From assembly GCA_022826585.1 (NCBI GenBank), contig JAJDUR010000088.1, forward strand, positions 35,891 through 99,890: 64,000 bases of DNA, read 5' to 3'. Under the pieces are notes generated by a model. The model was not told the DNA's origin, ran no database searches, and saw nothing but the letters and a program-made list of their open reading frames with translations. Shown here piece by piece: positions 46,180-53,808 of this stretch (positions are counted from its first letter, which is position 1; every line of letters begins with the position of its first letter). The stretch comes from Dehalococcoidia bacterium. GTDB lineage: Bacteria > Chloroflexota > Dehalococcoidia > Tepidiformales > Tepidiformaceae. The position numbers and the translations under genes were made by a program.

Positions 46180-46782
46180 ATGCCGAGAGTCAAGGAAGTC
46201 GGCGGCATGGAGGGGTTCGGCGGCGTCTACGGCCACCGCCCCGACCTCTTCAAGGGGTTCATGTTCAACTACGGAGTGCTGTGGTCCCACAGCACGCTCG
46301 ACCCGCTCCTCAAGGAGCTGATCCGCCTCTACTCCTCCAACACCAACGGATGTCGATACTGAATCCCTGCTCGAACTGCTGCGGCGCAGCAGGAAGGCAT
46401 GACCGAGGAGATGATCCAGCAGGCGCTGGACTTCCGGAACTCCGACCTCCCCGAGCGCACGAAGGTCGCCCTTGAGCTGGCCGAGGACTTCATCCTCAAC
46501 CACGCCAACAACGTCGATGACGCGTTCATGGACCGCCTCAAGGAGCACTTCACCGAGGACCAGATCGTCGAGCTGACCATCGGCATCGGCATCTGGGACT
46601 CCGTCCACAAGTTCAACAACGTCTTCGACGTGCCTCCGCCCGTGGAGGACGGCCTCTTCGTCCTCGAGCGTCTGGCCGACGCTCCCCCGGACATGCAGCA
46701 CCTCATCACCCACCTCGACGGTGACGGCAATCCCATGGATCGCTGGGAGCCGGGCGAAGCGGAAGCCGCGGGCGGCGCCTAG
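46180..46782 (+). CDS. AhpD/carboxymuconolactone decarboxylase-like protein, putative selenoprotein (in-frame TGA = Sec61)
   Basis: A single 201-codon frame from the ATG at 46180 (GGGAG upstream) to the TAG at 46780-46782, broken only by TGA at 46360-46362 (codon 61). Before it: LDPLLKELIRLYSSNTNGCRY. After it: IPARTAAAQQEGMTEEMIQQALDFR. AhpD/CMD relatives read ELIRL..NGCRYC..IR..AA..EGMTEE here, so the TGA sits exactly at the second, peroxidatic Cys of CxxC, giving CRYU (Cys58, Sec61). A 7-bp hairpin starts 13 nt after the TGA. The reading frame and family pattern continue to the end. Such proteins reduce peroxides or disulfides. The ORF track splits it in two (46085-46362 frame; 46399-46782). 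The alternative is a nonsense mutation or base-call error. Confidence 0.8.
46376..46392 (+). promoter_or_regulatory. SECIS-like hairpin downstream of the in-frame TGA
   Basis: CTGCTGC-GGC-GCAGCAG: a perfect 7-bp stem with a GGC loop. The loop begins 20 nt after the TGA and opens with G, matching the bacterial SECIS rules (G in the first two loop bases, loop roughly 16-37 nt from UGA). Confidence 0.6.
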
Positions 46783-46816
46783 GAGGCGCCTGCCCACCGC
46801 CCGTTCGTACAAAGCC

Positions 46817-46846
46817 GAGGCGCACGGCCCTACCGCCGTGCGCCTC
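46817..46846. terminator. hairpin between convergent genes
   Basis: GAGGCGCACGGC / GCCGTGCGCCTC, a 12-bp perfect stem with a 6-nt loop, 34 bases after the AhpD-like stop. No T-run; it may still act as a bidirectional terminator. Its loop holds the stop codon of the small minus-strand ORF. Confidence 0.5.
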
Positions 46847-46943
46847 GCTTGCGCTTCCCGCGCGAGTTGCGGCGCTTCTGCCAGGCGGCGTAGATGACGC
46901 CGACGGCCAGCCCCGCCCCGAACATGATGAAGATGTACTCCAC
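46830..46943 (-). CDS. 37-residue single-TM peptide after the histidine kinase
   Basis: GTG at 46943 opens VEYIFIMFGAGLAVGVIYAAWQKRRNSRGKRKRGARR, a hydrophobic helix with a strongly basic tail, ending in a TAG. It starts 3 bases after the kinase stop, so it is probably the last cistron of the two-component operon. It is too short for the ORF track. The helix-plus-basic-tail shape is common in small regulatory membrane peptides. No family recognised. Confidence 0.45.
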   Translation of the reverse strand: MEYIFIMFGAGLAVGVIYAAWQKRRNSRGKRKRGARR

Positions 46944-46946
46944 GCG

Positions 46947-48332
46947 CTAGCCCTGCCCCTGGGCCGGTACGCGGGGCTCACGCCCCACGAAGCGCTTCGG
47001 CAGCCGCACCGTCATCGCCGCGCCTCTCCCTGCCTCGTTCCGGGCCGCCACCGTGCCTCCGTGCGCCTGCACCAGGTGCTTCACGATCGCGAGCCCTAGC
47101 CCGGCCCCTTCGTCCGCCCGCGAGTGCTCCGCCTTGTAGAAGCGCTCGAACACGCGGTCCAGATCCTGCGCCGCGATCCCCGGCCCGTCGTCGCATACCT
47201 CCACCGCCACGAGCGCGTCCTCGTCGCGAACGTTCACCGTGATGGCGCTTCCGTCGGGGCTGAACTTGAGCGCGTTGTCGAGCAGGTTCGTCACGATCCG
47301 GACCGTCGCCGAACGGTCCGCCTCCACCGGCGGCGTCTTCCCCTCCGGCCCCTCGATGCGCACGTCGCAGGCTTCGAGCCGGGGAGCGAGCGCCGCCTGC
47401 GCCTCCGCAACCGCCGACGCCAGGTCGACCGCCTCCGGCTCCAGGTGGATCGCCCCCGACTCGATCCGGGACAGGTCGAGCAGTTCGTTCGTGAGGAGCG
47501 CCATGCGCTCGACCTGGCTTCGGATGCGGCCCAGGAATGCCGCCTGCTCCTCACTCTCCAGGTCTCCCAGCTCAAGCGTCTCCACCAGCGCCCCGATGGA
47601 CGCGATCGGCGTCCGCAGCTCGTGCGACACGTTGCTGATGAAGTCCCGGCGCACGTGGTCCACCCGCTGCACCGCCGAGAGGTCGACCAGGATCAGCAGC
47701 GCCGCCCAGCTTCCTCCCTCCGCCACCGGCACCGCCTGCGCCCGCAAGGGGGTGCGGTCCTGTCCGAACGGAATGACCTTCGGCTCCGGCGTTCCCCGCC
47801 CCGCCATCGCTTCCCGCACGATCGCGTCCAGCTCGTAGTCCCGCGCGCTCTCGATGAGGGCGCGGCCTACCACCTCCGCCTCCGTCATGCCCAGCAGCGC
47901 GAGGGCTGCCGGGTTCGCGTACTGCACGTCGGTCCCCGCGTCCACGGCCATGATGCCGTCCGCCGCCGCCGCCAGGGCCGCTTCCAGGCGCGCGTGCTCG
48001 GCCGTGATCGCCCGCGACGACGCCTCGATCTCCGTCGCCATCACGTTGAACTCGTGCGTGAGCTCGGCCGTCGGGCCTGTTGTGCGAACCGCCCGCGCCG
48101 AAAGGCTGCTCCCCCGCAGCGCGCGCGCCGCCTCCGCCGTCTCCCGCACCGAGAGCTCGACGGGCCGCAGCAGCAGGAGCACGCTCGCGAACCCGCCCGC
48201 GCCCATCACGAGCACCGTGACCGTAATCCAGAGGGCGTCGTCAACCGTCGCCGCGACAATCGCTGCGGCGGTCGCCGCCAGCACGCCCGAGATCCCGCTC
48301 GCCAGCGCCGCGCGGGACGCGAGGCCGCTCAC
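46947..48332 (-). CDS. sensor histidine kinase (PhoR/WalK-like)
   Basis: 461 residues from GTG 48332. Two N-terminal helices (about 8-28 and 34-54) with almost no extracytoplasmic loop, a HAMP-like segment (RPVELSVRETAEAARALRGSS), a PAS domain (LEAALAAAADGIMAVDAGTDVQYANPAALALLGMTEAEVVGR), HisKA with FISNVSHELRTPIASIGALVE (phospho-His) and HATPase_c (NLLDNALKFSPDGS, CDDGPGI, GAGLGLAIVK). The missing sensor loop suggests detection in the membrane or cytoplasm. It follows the response regulator by 9 bases on the same strand. Confidence 0.94.
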   Translation of the reverse strand: MSGLASRAALASGISGVLAATAAAIVAATVDDALWITVTVLVMGAGGFASVLLLLRPVELSVRETAEAARALRGSSLSARAVRTTGPTAELTHEFNVMATEIEASSRAITAEHARLEAALAAAADGIMAVDAGTDVQYANPAALALLGMTEAEVVGRALIESARDYELDAIVREAMAGRGTPEPKVIPFGQDRTPLRAQAVPVAEGGSWAALLILVDLSAVQRVDHVRRDFISNVSHELRTPIASIGALVETLELGDLESEEQAAFLGRIRSQVERMALLTNELLDLSRIESGAIHLEPEAVDLASAVAEAQAALAPRLEACDVRIEGPEGKTPPVEADRSATVRIVTNLLDNALKFSPDGSAITVNVRDEDALVAVEVCDDGPGIAAQDLDRVFERFYKAEHSRADEGAGLGLAIVKHLVQAHGGTVAARNEAGRGAAMTVRLPKRFVGREPRVPAQGQG

Positions 48333-48341
48333 GCCCCCACC

Positions 48342-49073
48342 CTAGCCTTCGAACAGATACCCGCTGCCGCGAACCGTGCGGATACGCCGGGGATTGGCCG
48401 CGTCCGGCTCAATCTTCTGGCGTAGCCAGCGCATGTGAACGTCCACCGTTCGCGCGTCACCATTGAAGTCGTGCTCCCAGACCGACTCGAGGATGTGCTC
48501 CCGCGAGAGCACCTGGCCGGGATGTCGCAACAAGAATAGCAAGAGCTCGAACTCCCGCGGCTTTATCCGCAGCAGTTCCCCGCCCCGCCGCACCTCCCGC
48601 CGCACCCGGTTCACCTCGAGATCCCCTGCGCGAACCACGTCCTCCTCCGGGGGCGCCTCCTGCCGCATCGGCGCGCGCCGCAGCAGCGCGCGCACGCGCG
48701 CGAGCAGCTCCCGCATCCCGAACGGCTTGGCCAGGTAGTCGTCGGCCCCCGTGTCCAGCCCCGCGACGCGGTCGCTCTCCCCGCCGAGCGCCGTGACCAT
48801 GATGATGGGTACCCGCGTGTCGCGGCGCAGCGCCCGGCAGATTCCCATGCCGTCGACGCCCGGGAGCATCAGGTCGAGCACGATTACGTCCGGCTCGTGT
48901 TCCCGCGCCATCTGCAGGCCGTCGTCGCCGCGCGCCGCCGTGAGCACCTCGTAGCCCTCGCGGCGAAGGTGGTGCGCCATCGTCAGGAGGAGCGCTTCCT
49001 CGTCCTCCACGACCAGCACGGTCGCCGTCGTGGCCGGTGCTGACGTCATCTCGGTTTCAGACTCTTCCGTCAT
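48342..49073 (-). CDS. OmpR/PhoB-family response regulator
   Basis: 243 residues. Receiver: VVEDEEALL, VIVLDLMLPGVDG (phospho-Asp about residue 68), VTALGG, DYLAKPFGMRELLARV. DNA-binding winged helix: IKPREFELLLFLLRHPGQVLSREHILESVWEHDFNGDARTVDVHMRWLRQKIEPDAANPRRIRTVRGSGYLF. It partners with the kinase encoded next. The N-terminus MTEESETEMTSAPATTAT is extended; the second ATG (residue 9) is an alternative start. Target genes are unknown. Confidence 0.95.
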   Translation of the reverse strand: MTEESETEMTSAPATTATVLVVEDEEALLLTMAHHLRREGYEVLTAARGDDGLQMAREHEPDVIVLDLMLPGVDGMGICRALRRDTRVPIIMVTALGGESDRVAGLDTGADDYLAKPFGMRELLARVRALLRRAPMRQEAPPEEDVVRAGDLEVNRVRREVRRGGELLRIKPREFELLLFLLRHPGQVLSREHILESVWEHDFNGDARTVDVHMRWLRQKIEPDAANPRRIRTVRGSGYLFEG

Positions 49074-49152
49074 GGTGTGAACAGATCGTGAACGGCGGGC
49101 TGTCCTTCGATCGTCTCACAGCGTGACGCGACGTGCCGAACGCCCGGCCGCA

Positions 49153-50013
49153 CTACCGCTCCGCCCGCCGCTGCGCATGCGCCACCAGCTCCTCCACCCC
49201 CGCCACCGGGTCGGGAATGCCGGCGTCGGGCGGACTGATCGCCCGCACGATCGCGAGGTGCTCGATCGCCCGCACCACCACCCATCGCCACATCAGTTCG
49301 GTGTCGAAGCGGGCCACGCTGCGGTACGCCCGCAGGTAGAGCCCCGTCGCGATCGGCCGGAAGAACCGTGTGATCAGCCGCAGGGCCGGACTCGGGTCGA
49401 GCGGTTCCCCCAGCCACAGCAACGCCGTCGACCGCGCCACGTCCGACTCGATCGGCCCTGCCGCGCAGAACCCCCAGTCGATGACCACCCGCCGCCCGTT
49501 CGGCTCCAGCAGGATGTTCCCCGGGTGGAAGTCGCTGTGGCAGAAGCGGTCGCCCTCCTCCAGCCCTGCCAGCGCCTCCTCGGCGATGGCCGCCAGGTGC
49601 GGTGGCACCTCCACGTTCCCGATCCACTCCCGCACCCGCTCGTGCGCCGTCGCCAGCCCGTCCGGAGCTGGGAGCGCGTTCAGGCGCGCGTGAATGCGGC
49701 CCGTCGTCCACGCCTCCCGTGGCATCAGCCACGGCTTCCGCCCCACCAGGTCGAGCAGGTTCTCCCCGTCGATGCGCTCCATGATGCTGCCTTCGCGCCC
49801 GCCGAGGCTCATCGCCTCGCCGATGCGTGGCGCCGGGATGCCCCCCGCAAGCGCCGCCGGGATCGCGATCCGCTCCGGCTCGATGCTGCGCTCGTGCCCC
49901 TCCCGGAACAGGCGCAGGGCCTGCCCGTCTTCCCACGCGAAGATCTCCGCCTCGTACCCCTCGCCCAGCTTCTCGAGGCTGGCCACGTCGACGTCCGGGC
50001 CGTCTCCGCTCAT
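49153..50013 (-). CDS. aminoglycoside-phosphotransferase-like kinase
   Basis: 286 residues from the ATG at 50013, overlapping the CCA-enzyme stop (ATGA). FCHSDFHPGNILLEPNGRRVVIDWGFC holds the APH Brenner motif (HxDxxxxN) and the DFG-like IDW. LGEGYEAEIFAW is the nucleotide loop region. The fold is used for aminoglycosides, choline, homoserine and fructosamine; resistance is not implied. Co-translation with the CCA-adding enzyme is probably positional economy. The 509-residue ORF in the track has an artefactual N-terminus. Confidence 0.88.
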   Translation of the reverse strand: MSGDGPDVDVASLEKLGEGYEAEIFAWEDGQALRLFREGHERSIEPERIAIPAALAGGIPAPRIGEAMSLGGREGSIMERIDGENLLDLVGRKPWLMPREAWTTGRIHARLNALPAPDGLATAHERVREWIGNVEVPPHLAAIAEEALAGLEEGDRFCHSDFHPGNILLEPNGRRVVIDWGFCAAGPIESDVARSTALLWLGEPLDPSPALRLITRFFRPIATGLYLRAYRSVARFDTELMWRWVVVRAIEHLAIVRAISPPDAGIPDPVAGVEELVAHAQRRAER

Positions 50014-51386
50014 GACCGATCCTCGCTCTCGGCCAGCAGCGCCGCCGTTCCCCCCATGCGCCGCGCGATGCGCTTCGCCTCCTCCTTGTCCCCCGGCGCC
50101 AGTTCCCCGTCCAGCACGAGCGTGCTCAGCCGCTCCTTGATGCGCGCGATCCACGGACCCGGTTCCCGCCCCAGCAGCGCCATCAGCTCGCGCCCGTCCA
50201 GCGGACTCTCCGCCCGCAGCATGGCCGCCTCCTCCGCCTCCACCCGCTCGCAGGCCTCCTCCAGGCGGTCGTGGTACTCGTTGTCGTCGTAGGCGTGGCT
50301 GGCGTTGTCGGCGCGTTTCAGCGCGAGCAGGTCGCGCCAGTGCCCATCCATCCGCCGCATGAAGCGTCGCACCAGCCGACCGTCGTCGGGGTCTGGCCGG
50401 TCCATATGGCGCCGTACGAGCAGGGTCAGCAGCGCACCCTCGCGCTTGCCCAGGCGCAGCCGCTCCGTAAGCGCCTCCGCCATCTCCGCCCCCACGATCT
50501 CGTGCCGGTAGAACCCCCACTCGCCGTTCTGCTTCACGTGCCGCACGGGCGGCTTCCCCAGGTCGTGCAGCAGCGCCGCCCAGCGCCGCAGCGACAGGCT
50601 CGCCTCGTCCGTCGCGATCGCCTCTACCGTCGCCGTCGTGTGCCCCCACACGTCGAACTTGTGGAAGCGGTTCTGCTCGCAACCCGGCATGGGCGCCAGC
50701 TCCGGGAGCACGTGTGGCAGCGCGCCGATCTCGTTCAGCGCGTCCAGCCCCGCTTTCGGGTGCTTCCCCCGCAGCAGCCGCTCAATCTCCGCCGTCACCC
50801 GCTCCTGCGAGAGCGTCCCCAGCAGCTCCACCGACTCCTCCATCGCCGCCTTCGTCTCCTCCTCGATCAAGAACCCGAGCTGGCTCACGAAGCGCACGCC
50901 CCGGAGGATGCGAAGCGGGTCTTCAGCGAAGCGCGTGCGCGGGTCGCCCGGCGCCCGCAGCAGCCCCCGCTCGATGTCATCCCGGCCCCCGAACGGGTCA
51001 CGAGGCTCGCCCGTGACCGTGTTCCTCGCGATCGCGTTCACCGTGAAGTCGCGCCGCGCGAGGTCCTCGTCGATCGAGCTCCCGAAGGTCACGTCCGGCC
51101 AGCGGCTCCCCGCCGTGTAGCTGTCCCCCCGGAACGTCGTGACCTCCGCCAGTCCCTCATCGAGCAGGACGCCCGTCGTCCCGAACCGCTGCCCGATCGT
51201 TGCGACCGTCGCCCCCAGCCCCTTCGCGATTCGCTCGCACTCGTCCGGCGGCGCGCTCGTCGCGAAGTCGGCGTCGCCCGTTGGTGGGAGGCCCCGAAGC
51301 TCGTCGCGCACCAGCCCGCCGGCCAGCCACAGCTCGTGCCCGGCCTCGGCGAACGCCTCGATCAGCGCCTCACGCGTCGGAGTCAT
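50010..51386 (-). CDS. cca: CCA tRNA nucleotidyltransferase
   Basis: 458 residues from the ATG at 51386; the ORF start at 51413 is rejected because TACAAT lies 6 nt before 51386. Class II motifs: LAGGLVRDELRGLPPTGDADFATSA (GGxxRD..DxD), RRDFTVNAIARN, DPLRILRGVRFVSQLGF, then ERV..EI. An HD domain follows (WGHTTATVEAI..LLHDLGKPP..FYRHEIVGAEMAEAL), as in bacterial CCA enzymes with phosphatase-like modules. It adds or repairs the 3' CCA of tRNAs. Confidence 0.93.
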   Translation of the reverse strand: MTPTREALIEAFAEAGHELWLAGGLVRDELRGLPPTGDADFATSAPPDECERIAKGLGATVATIGQRFGTTGVLLDEGLAEVTTFRGDSYTAGSRWPDVTFGSSIDEDLARRDFTVNAIARNTVTGEPRDPFGGRDDIERGLLRAPGDPRTRFAEDPLRILRGVRFVSQLGFLIEEETKAAMEESVELLGTLSQERVTAEIERLLRGKHPKAGLDALNEIGALPHVLPELAPMPGCEQNRFHKFDVWGHTTATVEAIATDEASLSLRRWAALLHDLGKPPVRHVKQNGEWGFYRHEIVGAEMAEALTERLRLGKREGALLTLLVRRHMDRPDPDDGRLVRRFMRRMDGHWRDLLALKRADNASHAYDDNEYHDRLEEACERVEAEEAAMLRAESPLDGRELMALLGREPGPWIARIKERLSTLVLDGELAPGDKEEAKRIARRMGGTAALLAESEDRS

Positions 51387-51392
51387 GTCTCG

Positions 51393-51398
51393 ATTGTA
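51393..51398 (-). promoter_or_regulatory. TACAAT -10 box, leaderless start of cca
   Basis: TACAAT-N6-ATG on the minus strand; one of the clearest leaderless starts here. Confidence 0.55.
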
Positions 51399-51439
51399 GC
51401 TCCGCTTTGCCACTCAGCCGCTCCACACATCCGTCCCCC

Positions 51440-51529
51440 CTCAGCGAGGGTAGCGAGCGCGCTCCTCAGCCGCGCGACAGCGCGGCGCTCTCCTCAATAC
51501 TCAGCCGCGCGCAGCGCGGCGCTCTCCTC
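51440..51529. repeat. palindromic repeat cluster A (three units)
   Basis: Units at 51440-51467, 51465-51495 and 51500-51529. Each reads CTCAGC-palindrome-GC(TCTCC)TC; adjacent units share CTC. The first is the short form with GCGAG..GCGAG, the others carry CCGCGC..GCGCGG. On the minus strand a unit reads GAGGAGAGCGC...GGCTGAG. The end of the cupredoxin gene is inside this cluster. Confidence 0.85.
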
Positions 51530-51994
51530 CACCCGAAGGGTGTAGTACATCCCGCCCTCGTAGTGCCCCGCGATGTCGCAGTACAGCACGTACCGCCCCG
51601 GCGGCAGGCTGAAGGTGCGCCCCTCCGACCCACCGGGCAGGACCGTCTCCACCGTCCCAACCAGCTCCCCCGCCGCCTCCAGGTCCACGCGCCCCTTCGA
51701 GATGGGCAGTTCCTCCCCCTCCAGGTCCGTCCGCACGACCACGAAGCTGTGCCGCACCCCGTCCGCGTTCGACAGCTCGAAGCGCAGGTCCCCGCTCGGC
51801 ACCGCCAGCAGCTCCCCACCCTCCGCCGACCCCAGCCGCCACGCCCCCACCACCTGCACATTCCCCTCGCTGTCGATCACGCGCAGATCGCCGTGCGAAT
51901 GCGAGTGCGCGTGCCACCCCACCACCGCCACCGCCGCCCCGATGGCCAGCACCAGCCCCACGAACACGAACTGCCTTCGCGACAGGCTCCACAT
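51494..51994 (-). CDS. membrane-anchored cupredoxin-like protein
   Basis: 166 residues. One N-terminal helix (FVFVGLVLAIGAAVAVVGW) anchors it, followed by a histidine-rich HAHSHSHG. The type 1 copper ligands appear as His in GVRHSFVVV and Cys-His-Met in YVLYCDIAGHYEGGMYY (C-x4-H-x4-M). It is an extracytoplasmic electron carrier, or possibly a copper-binding protein. The last 12 residues (EESAALRAAEY) are encoded by repeat cluster A, so the native C-terminus was probably replaced. TACCAT lies 6 nt before the ATG. Confidence 0.85.
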   Translation of the reverse strand: MWSLSRRQFVFVGLVLAIGAAVAVVGWHAHSHSHGDLRVIDSEGNVQVVGAWRLGSAEGGELLAVPSGDLRFELSNADGVRHSFVVVRTDLEGEELPISKGRVDLEAAGELVGTVETVLPGGSEGRTFSLPPGRYVLYCDIAGHYEGGMYYTLRVEESAALRAAEY

Positions 51995-52000
51995 GCTTCC

Positions 52001-52006
52001 ATGGTA
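52001..52006 (-). promoter_or_regulatory. TACCAT -10 box, leaderless start of cupredoxin gene
   Basis: TACCAT-N6-ATG on the minus strand. Confidence 0.5.
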
Positions 52007-52023
52007 GCGCGCCGTCGGAGTGG

Positions 52024-52029
52024 TAGGGT
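52024..52029 (+). promoter_or_regulatory. TAGGGT -10 box, leaderless start of RHH gene
   Basis: TAGGGT-N6-GTG, divergent from the cupredoxin box 18 bases away. Confidence 0.45.
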
Positions 52030-52035
52030 GATCCT

Positions 52036-52305
52036 GTGCGAGTCACCGTGCGCCTCTCTGCTAGGGATGTCGCGTTTCTCAATCGGTACGTTGAGGCATC
52101 CGATGAGCCGTCACGTTCCGCGGTCGTGCGCAAGGCGCTCGCACGCTTTCGCGAAGAGGAACTCAGACGCCAATACTCCGAGCTGTGGGCGGAGTGGGAC
52201 GAAGAGGAGGATGCAATCTGGGAGGTGACGCTTGCGGATGGGTTAGAGGACGAGCCGGAGGGCGTTTGGGAGGGCCTTGGTGCCGATCCTGACCTCCACC
52301 TCTAG
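52036..52305 (+). CDS. ribbon-helix-helix antitoxin-like protein
   Basis: 89 residues from GTG 52036. RVTVRLSARDVAFLNRYVEASDEPSRSAVVRKALARFREEEL fits a ribbon-helix-helix DNA-binding unit (strand, helix, turn, helix with SRSAVVRKAL). The acidic C-terminus (YSELWAEWDEEEDAIWEVTLADGLEDEPEG) resembles a toxin-binding tail of type II antitoxins. No toxin ORF follows; the next gene is a luciferase-like enzyme. Codon use is less GC-biased than neighbours, so it may be a remnant of a transferred module. Confidence 0.75.
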   Translation: MRVTVRLSARDVAFLNRYVEASDEPSRSAVVRKALARFREEELRRQYSELWAEWDEEEDAIWEVTLADGLEDEPEGVWEGLGADPDLHL

Positions 52306-52307
52306 CG

Positions 52308-52313
52308 TATCGT
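52308..52313 (+). promoter_or_regulatory. TATCGT -10 box, leaderless start
   Basis: TATCGT-N7-ATG before the luciferase-like gene at 52321; the box begins 3 bases after the RHH stop. Confidence 0.45.
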
Positions 52314-52320
52314 TCCCGGC

Positions 52321-53292
52321 ATGGCACCAATGAAGTTCGGCGTGGTCCTTCCCATGATCGGCTCCCTCGCGAGCACCGACGCGATCGATGCCGTCTGCGA
52401 CAAGGCCGAGGAGGTCGGCCTCGACTCCATCTGGGTCATCGACCACATCCTCCTCCCCTACAGCATCGGCGCGAAGTACCCCTACAACCTCACCGGCGAG
52501 TGGGCCGCCGGCCAGGGGCCCTGGTGGGACGCCTTCTCGATCATGACCTACGCCGCCGCCCGCACGAGCACCGTCGAGCTCGGCAGCTGCGTCATCATCC
52601 TCCCCTACCGCCACCCCGTTCACACCGCCAAGATCGTCGCCACCATCGACCAGCTCTCGCGCGGGCGCGTCCAGTTCGGCATCGGCGTCGGCTGGATGAA
52701 GGACGAGTTCGAGAACCTCCAGCTCGACTCCTTCCACCACCGCGGCGCCCTCGTCAACGAGCAGATCGAGGTCTTCAAGGAAGTATGGGCGAACGACCCC
52801 GCCTCCTTCGACGGCGACTACTACCGCTTCAACGAGGTGAGCGTCACCCCGAAGCCGTACCAGGACCCCCATCCGCCCCTCCTCGTCGGCGGCAACACGA
52901 CCGCCGCCCTCGATCGCACCGCCGCCCTCTGCGACGGCTGGCTCGGCATCAGCCTCCGCCCCCACCAGCTCGCCGAGCACCGCGCCCGCCTGCTCCAGCG
53001 CTGCGAGGTCCACGACCGCGACGGCACCGACATGCCCATCGCCATGCTCCACGGCATCAACCTCACCGACGACCCCGATCACCGCGCCACCCTCGCCGAC
53101 CACGAGCGCGCCCAGAGCGTCACCGGAACCGTCGAGCAGGTCGTCGAAGAGCTGCGCGAGTTCGAGGAAGCCGGCCTGACGCACATCATCGCCTCCGCCC
53201 GCCGCTTCGGCCGCCCCGGAGGCGGCCTCCAGGCCGTCCTCGACGGCCTCGACACCCTCGCGCACGACATCATCCCCGCCGTCCGCGCCTAG
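52321..53292 (+). CDS. luciferase-like oxidoreductase, F420-type
   Basis: 323 residues. MKFGVVLPMIGSLASTDAIDAVCDKAEEVGLDSIWVIDHILLP and VATIDQLSRGRVQFGIGVGWMKDEFENL are typical of the F420-dependent branch of the luciferase family (TIGR03619-like). PPLLVGGNTTAALDRTAALCDGWLG follows at the C-terminal half of the barrel. These enzymes pass hydride between F420 or FMN and alcohols, imines or enoyl groups. The substrate is unknown. Start set by TATCGT-N7-ATG. Confidence 0.9.
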   Translation: MAPMKFGVVLPMIGSLASTDAIDAVCDKAEEVGLDSIWVIDHILLPYSIGAKYPYNLTGEWAAGQGPWWDAFSIMTYAAARTSTVELGSCVIILPYRHPVHTAKIVATIDQLSRGRVQFGIGVGWMKDEFENLQLDSFHHRGALVNEQIEVFKEVWANDPASFDGDYYRFNEVSVTPKPYQDPHPPLLVGGNTTAALDRTAALCDGWLGISLRPHQLAEHRARLLQRCEVHDRDGTDMPIAMLHGINLTDDPDHRATLADHERAQSVTGTVEQVVEELREFEEAGLTHIIASARRFGRPGGGLQAVLDGLDTLAHDIIPAVRA

Positions 53293-53308
53293 AACGGACC
53301 GGCCAAAC

Positions 53309-53800
53309 ATGGCCCCCTCCCCCACGCGCCTCATCGGGCTCCTGCTACCCGCCCGCCTCTACCACTGGCTCGTCGTGCGCCTGGCGACCCTCCCCGGCGC
53401 CCCCGCCCGCCCGCTTCCCCACTCCGTCGTGCTCAGGCACCCACTGCATCCCCGTGGCGACCACTACCTGCTCATCCCGACCGACCACTGCCCCACGGTC
53501 CTCGAGTTGCCTCGCCCGGCCGCGCAGCGATTGGAAGAGGACATCCGAATGTGGCTTGATTCAAGCGGCTGGACCAACGTCCTCGTCGTGGTCAACTTCG
53601 GAGCCTTTCAGGAGACCCCGTTCCTCCATGTCCACCTGATTCGGGGCTCGGAACCGCCTACTGGCGGTCAGCCGGCGACGGACTGGCTGAGCGTTGAGCT
53701 GAGTGACGAGGGCGGGCCGGTCGTGTCGGGCCGTCGCGTCGTGCGCTACAGCACGGTCGACGACACGGCTGAGGTGGCGACCGAAGTACACCGAGCCTGA
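53309..53800 (+). CDS. HIT-like hypothetical protein
   Basis: 163 residues. VVVNFGAFQETPFLHVHLIRG near residue 105 resembles the HIT-family core (N..G..A.Q...HxHxHxx), though only HVHLI is left of the histidine triad. HYLLIPTDHCPTVLELPRPAAQRLEEDI in the middle matches the preceding HIT helix (xIPKxH...). A degenerate HIT nucleotide-binding protein is likely. It lacks an obvious ribosome or -10 site and may be read from the preceding gene, 16 bases away. Confidence 0.65.
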   Translation: MAPSPTRLIGLLLPARLYHWLVVRLATLPGAPARPLPHSVVLRHPLHPRGDHYLLIPTDHCPTVLELPRPAAQRLEEDIRMWLDSSGWTNVLVVVNFGAFQETPFLHVHLIRGSEPPTGGQPATDWLSVELSDEGGPVVSGRRVVRYSTVDDTAEVATEVHRA

Positions 53801-53808
53801 CGCCCCCA

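Noticed and set aside
46180-46782. AhpD-like gene as a simple nonsense pseudogene or frameshift
   Set aside because: The frame is unchanged on both sides, the TGA is exactly at the catalytic Cys codon, and a SECIS-like hairpin follows. A mutation or base-call error remains possible and is listed as the refuting case.
49153-50013. Aminoglycoside resistance gene
   Set aside because: The APH fold is shared by many small-molecule kinases; no resistance context or close motif match is visible.
52036-52305. Complete toxin-antitoxin module
   Set aside because: Only a ribbon-helix-helix antitoxin-like gene is present; neither side offers a toxin ORF.
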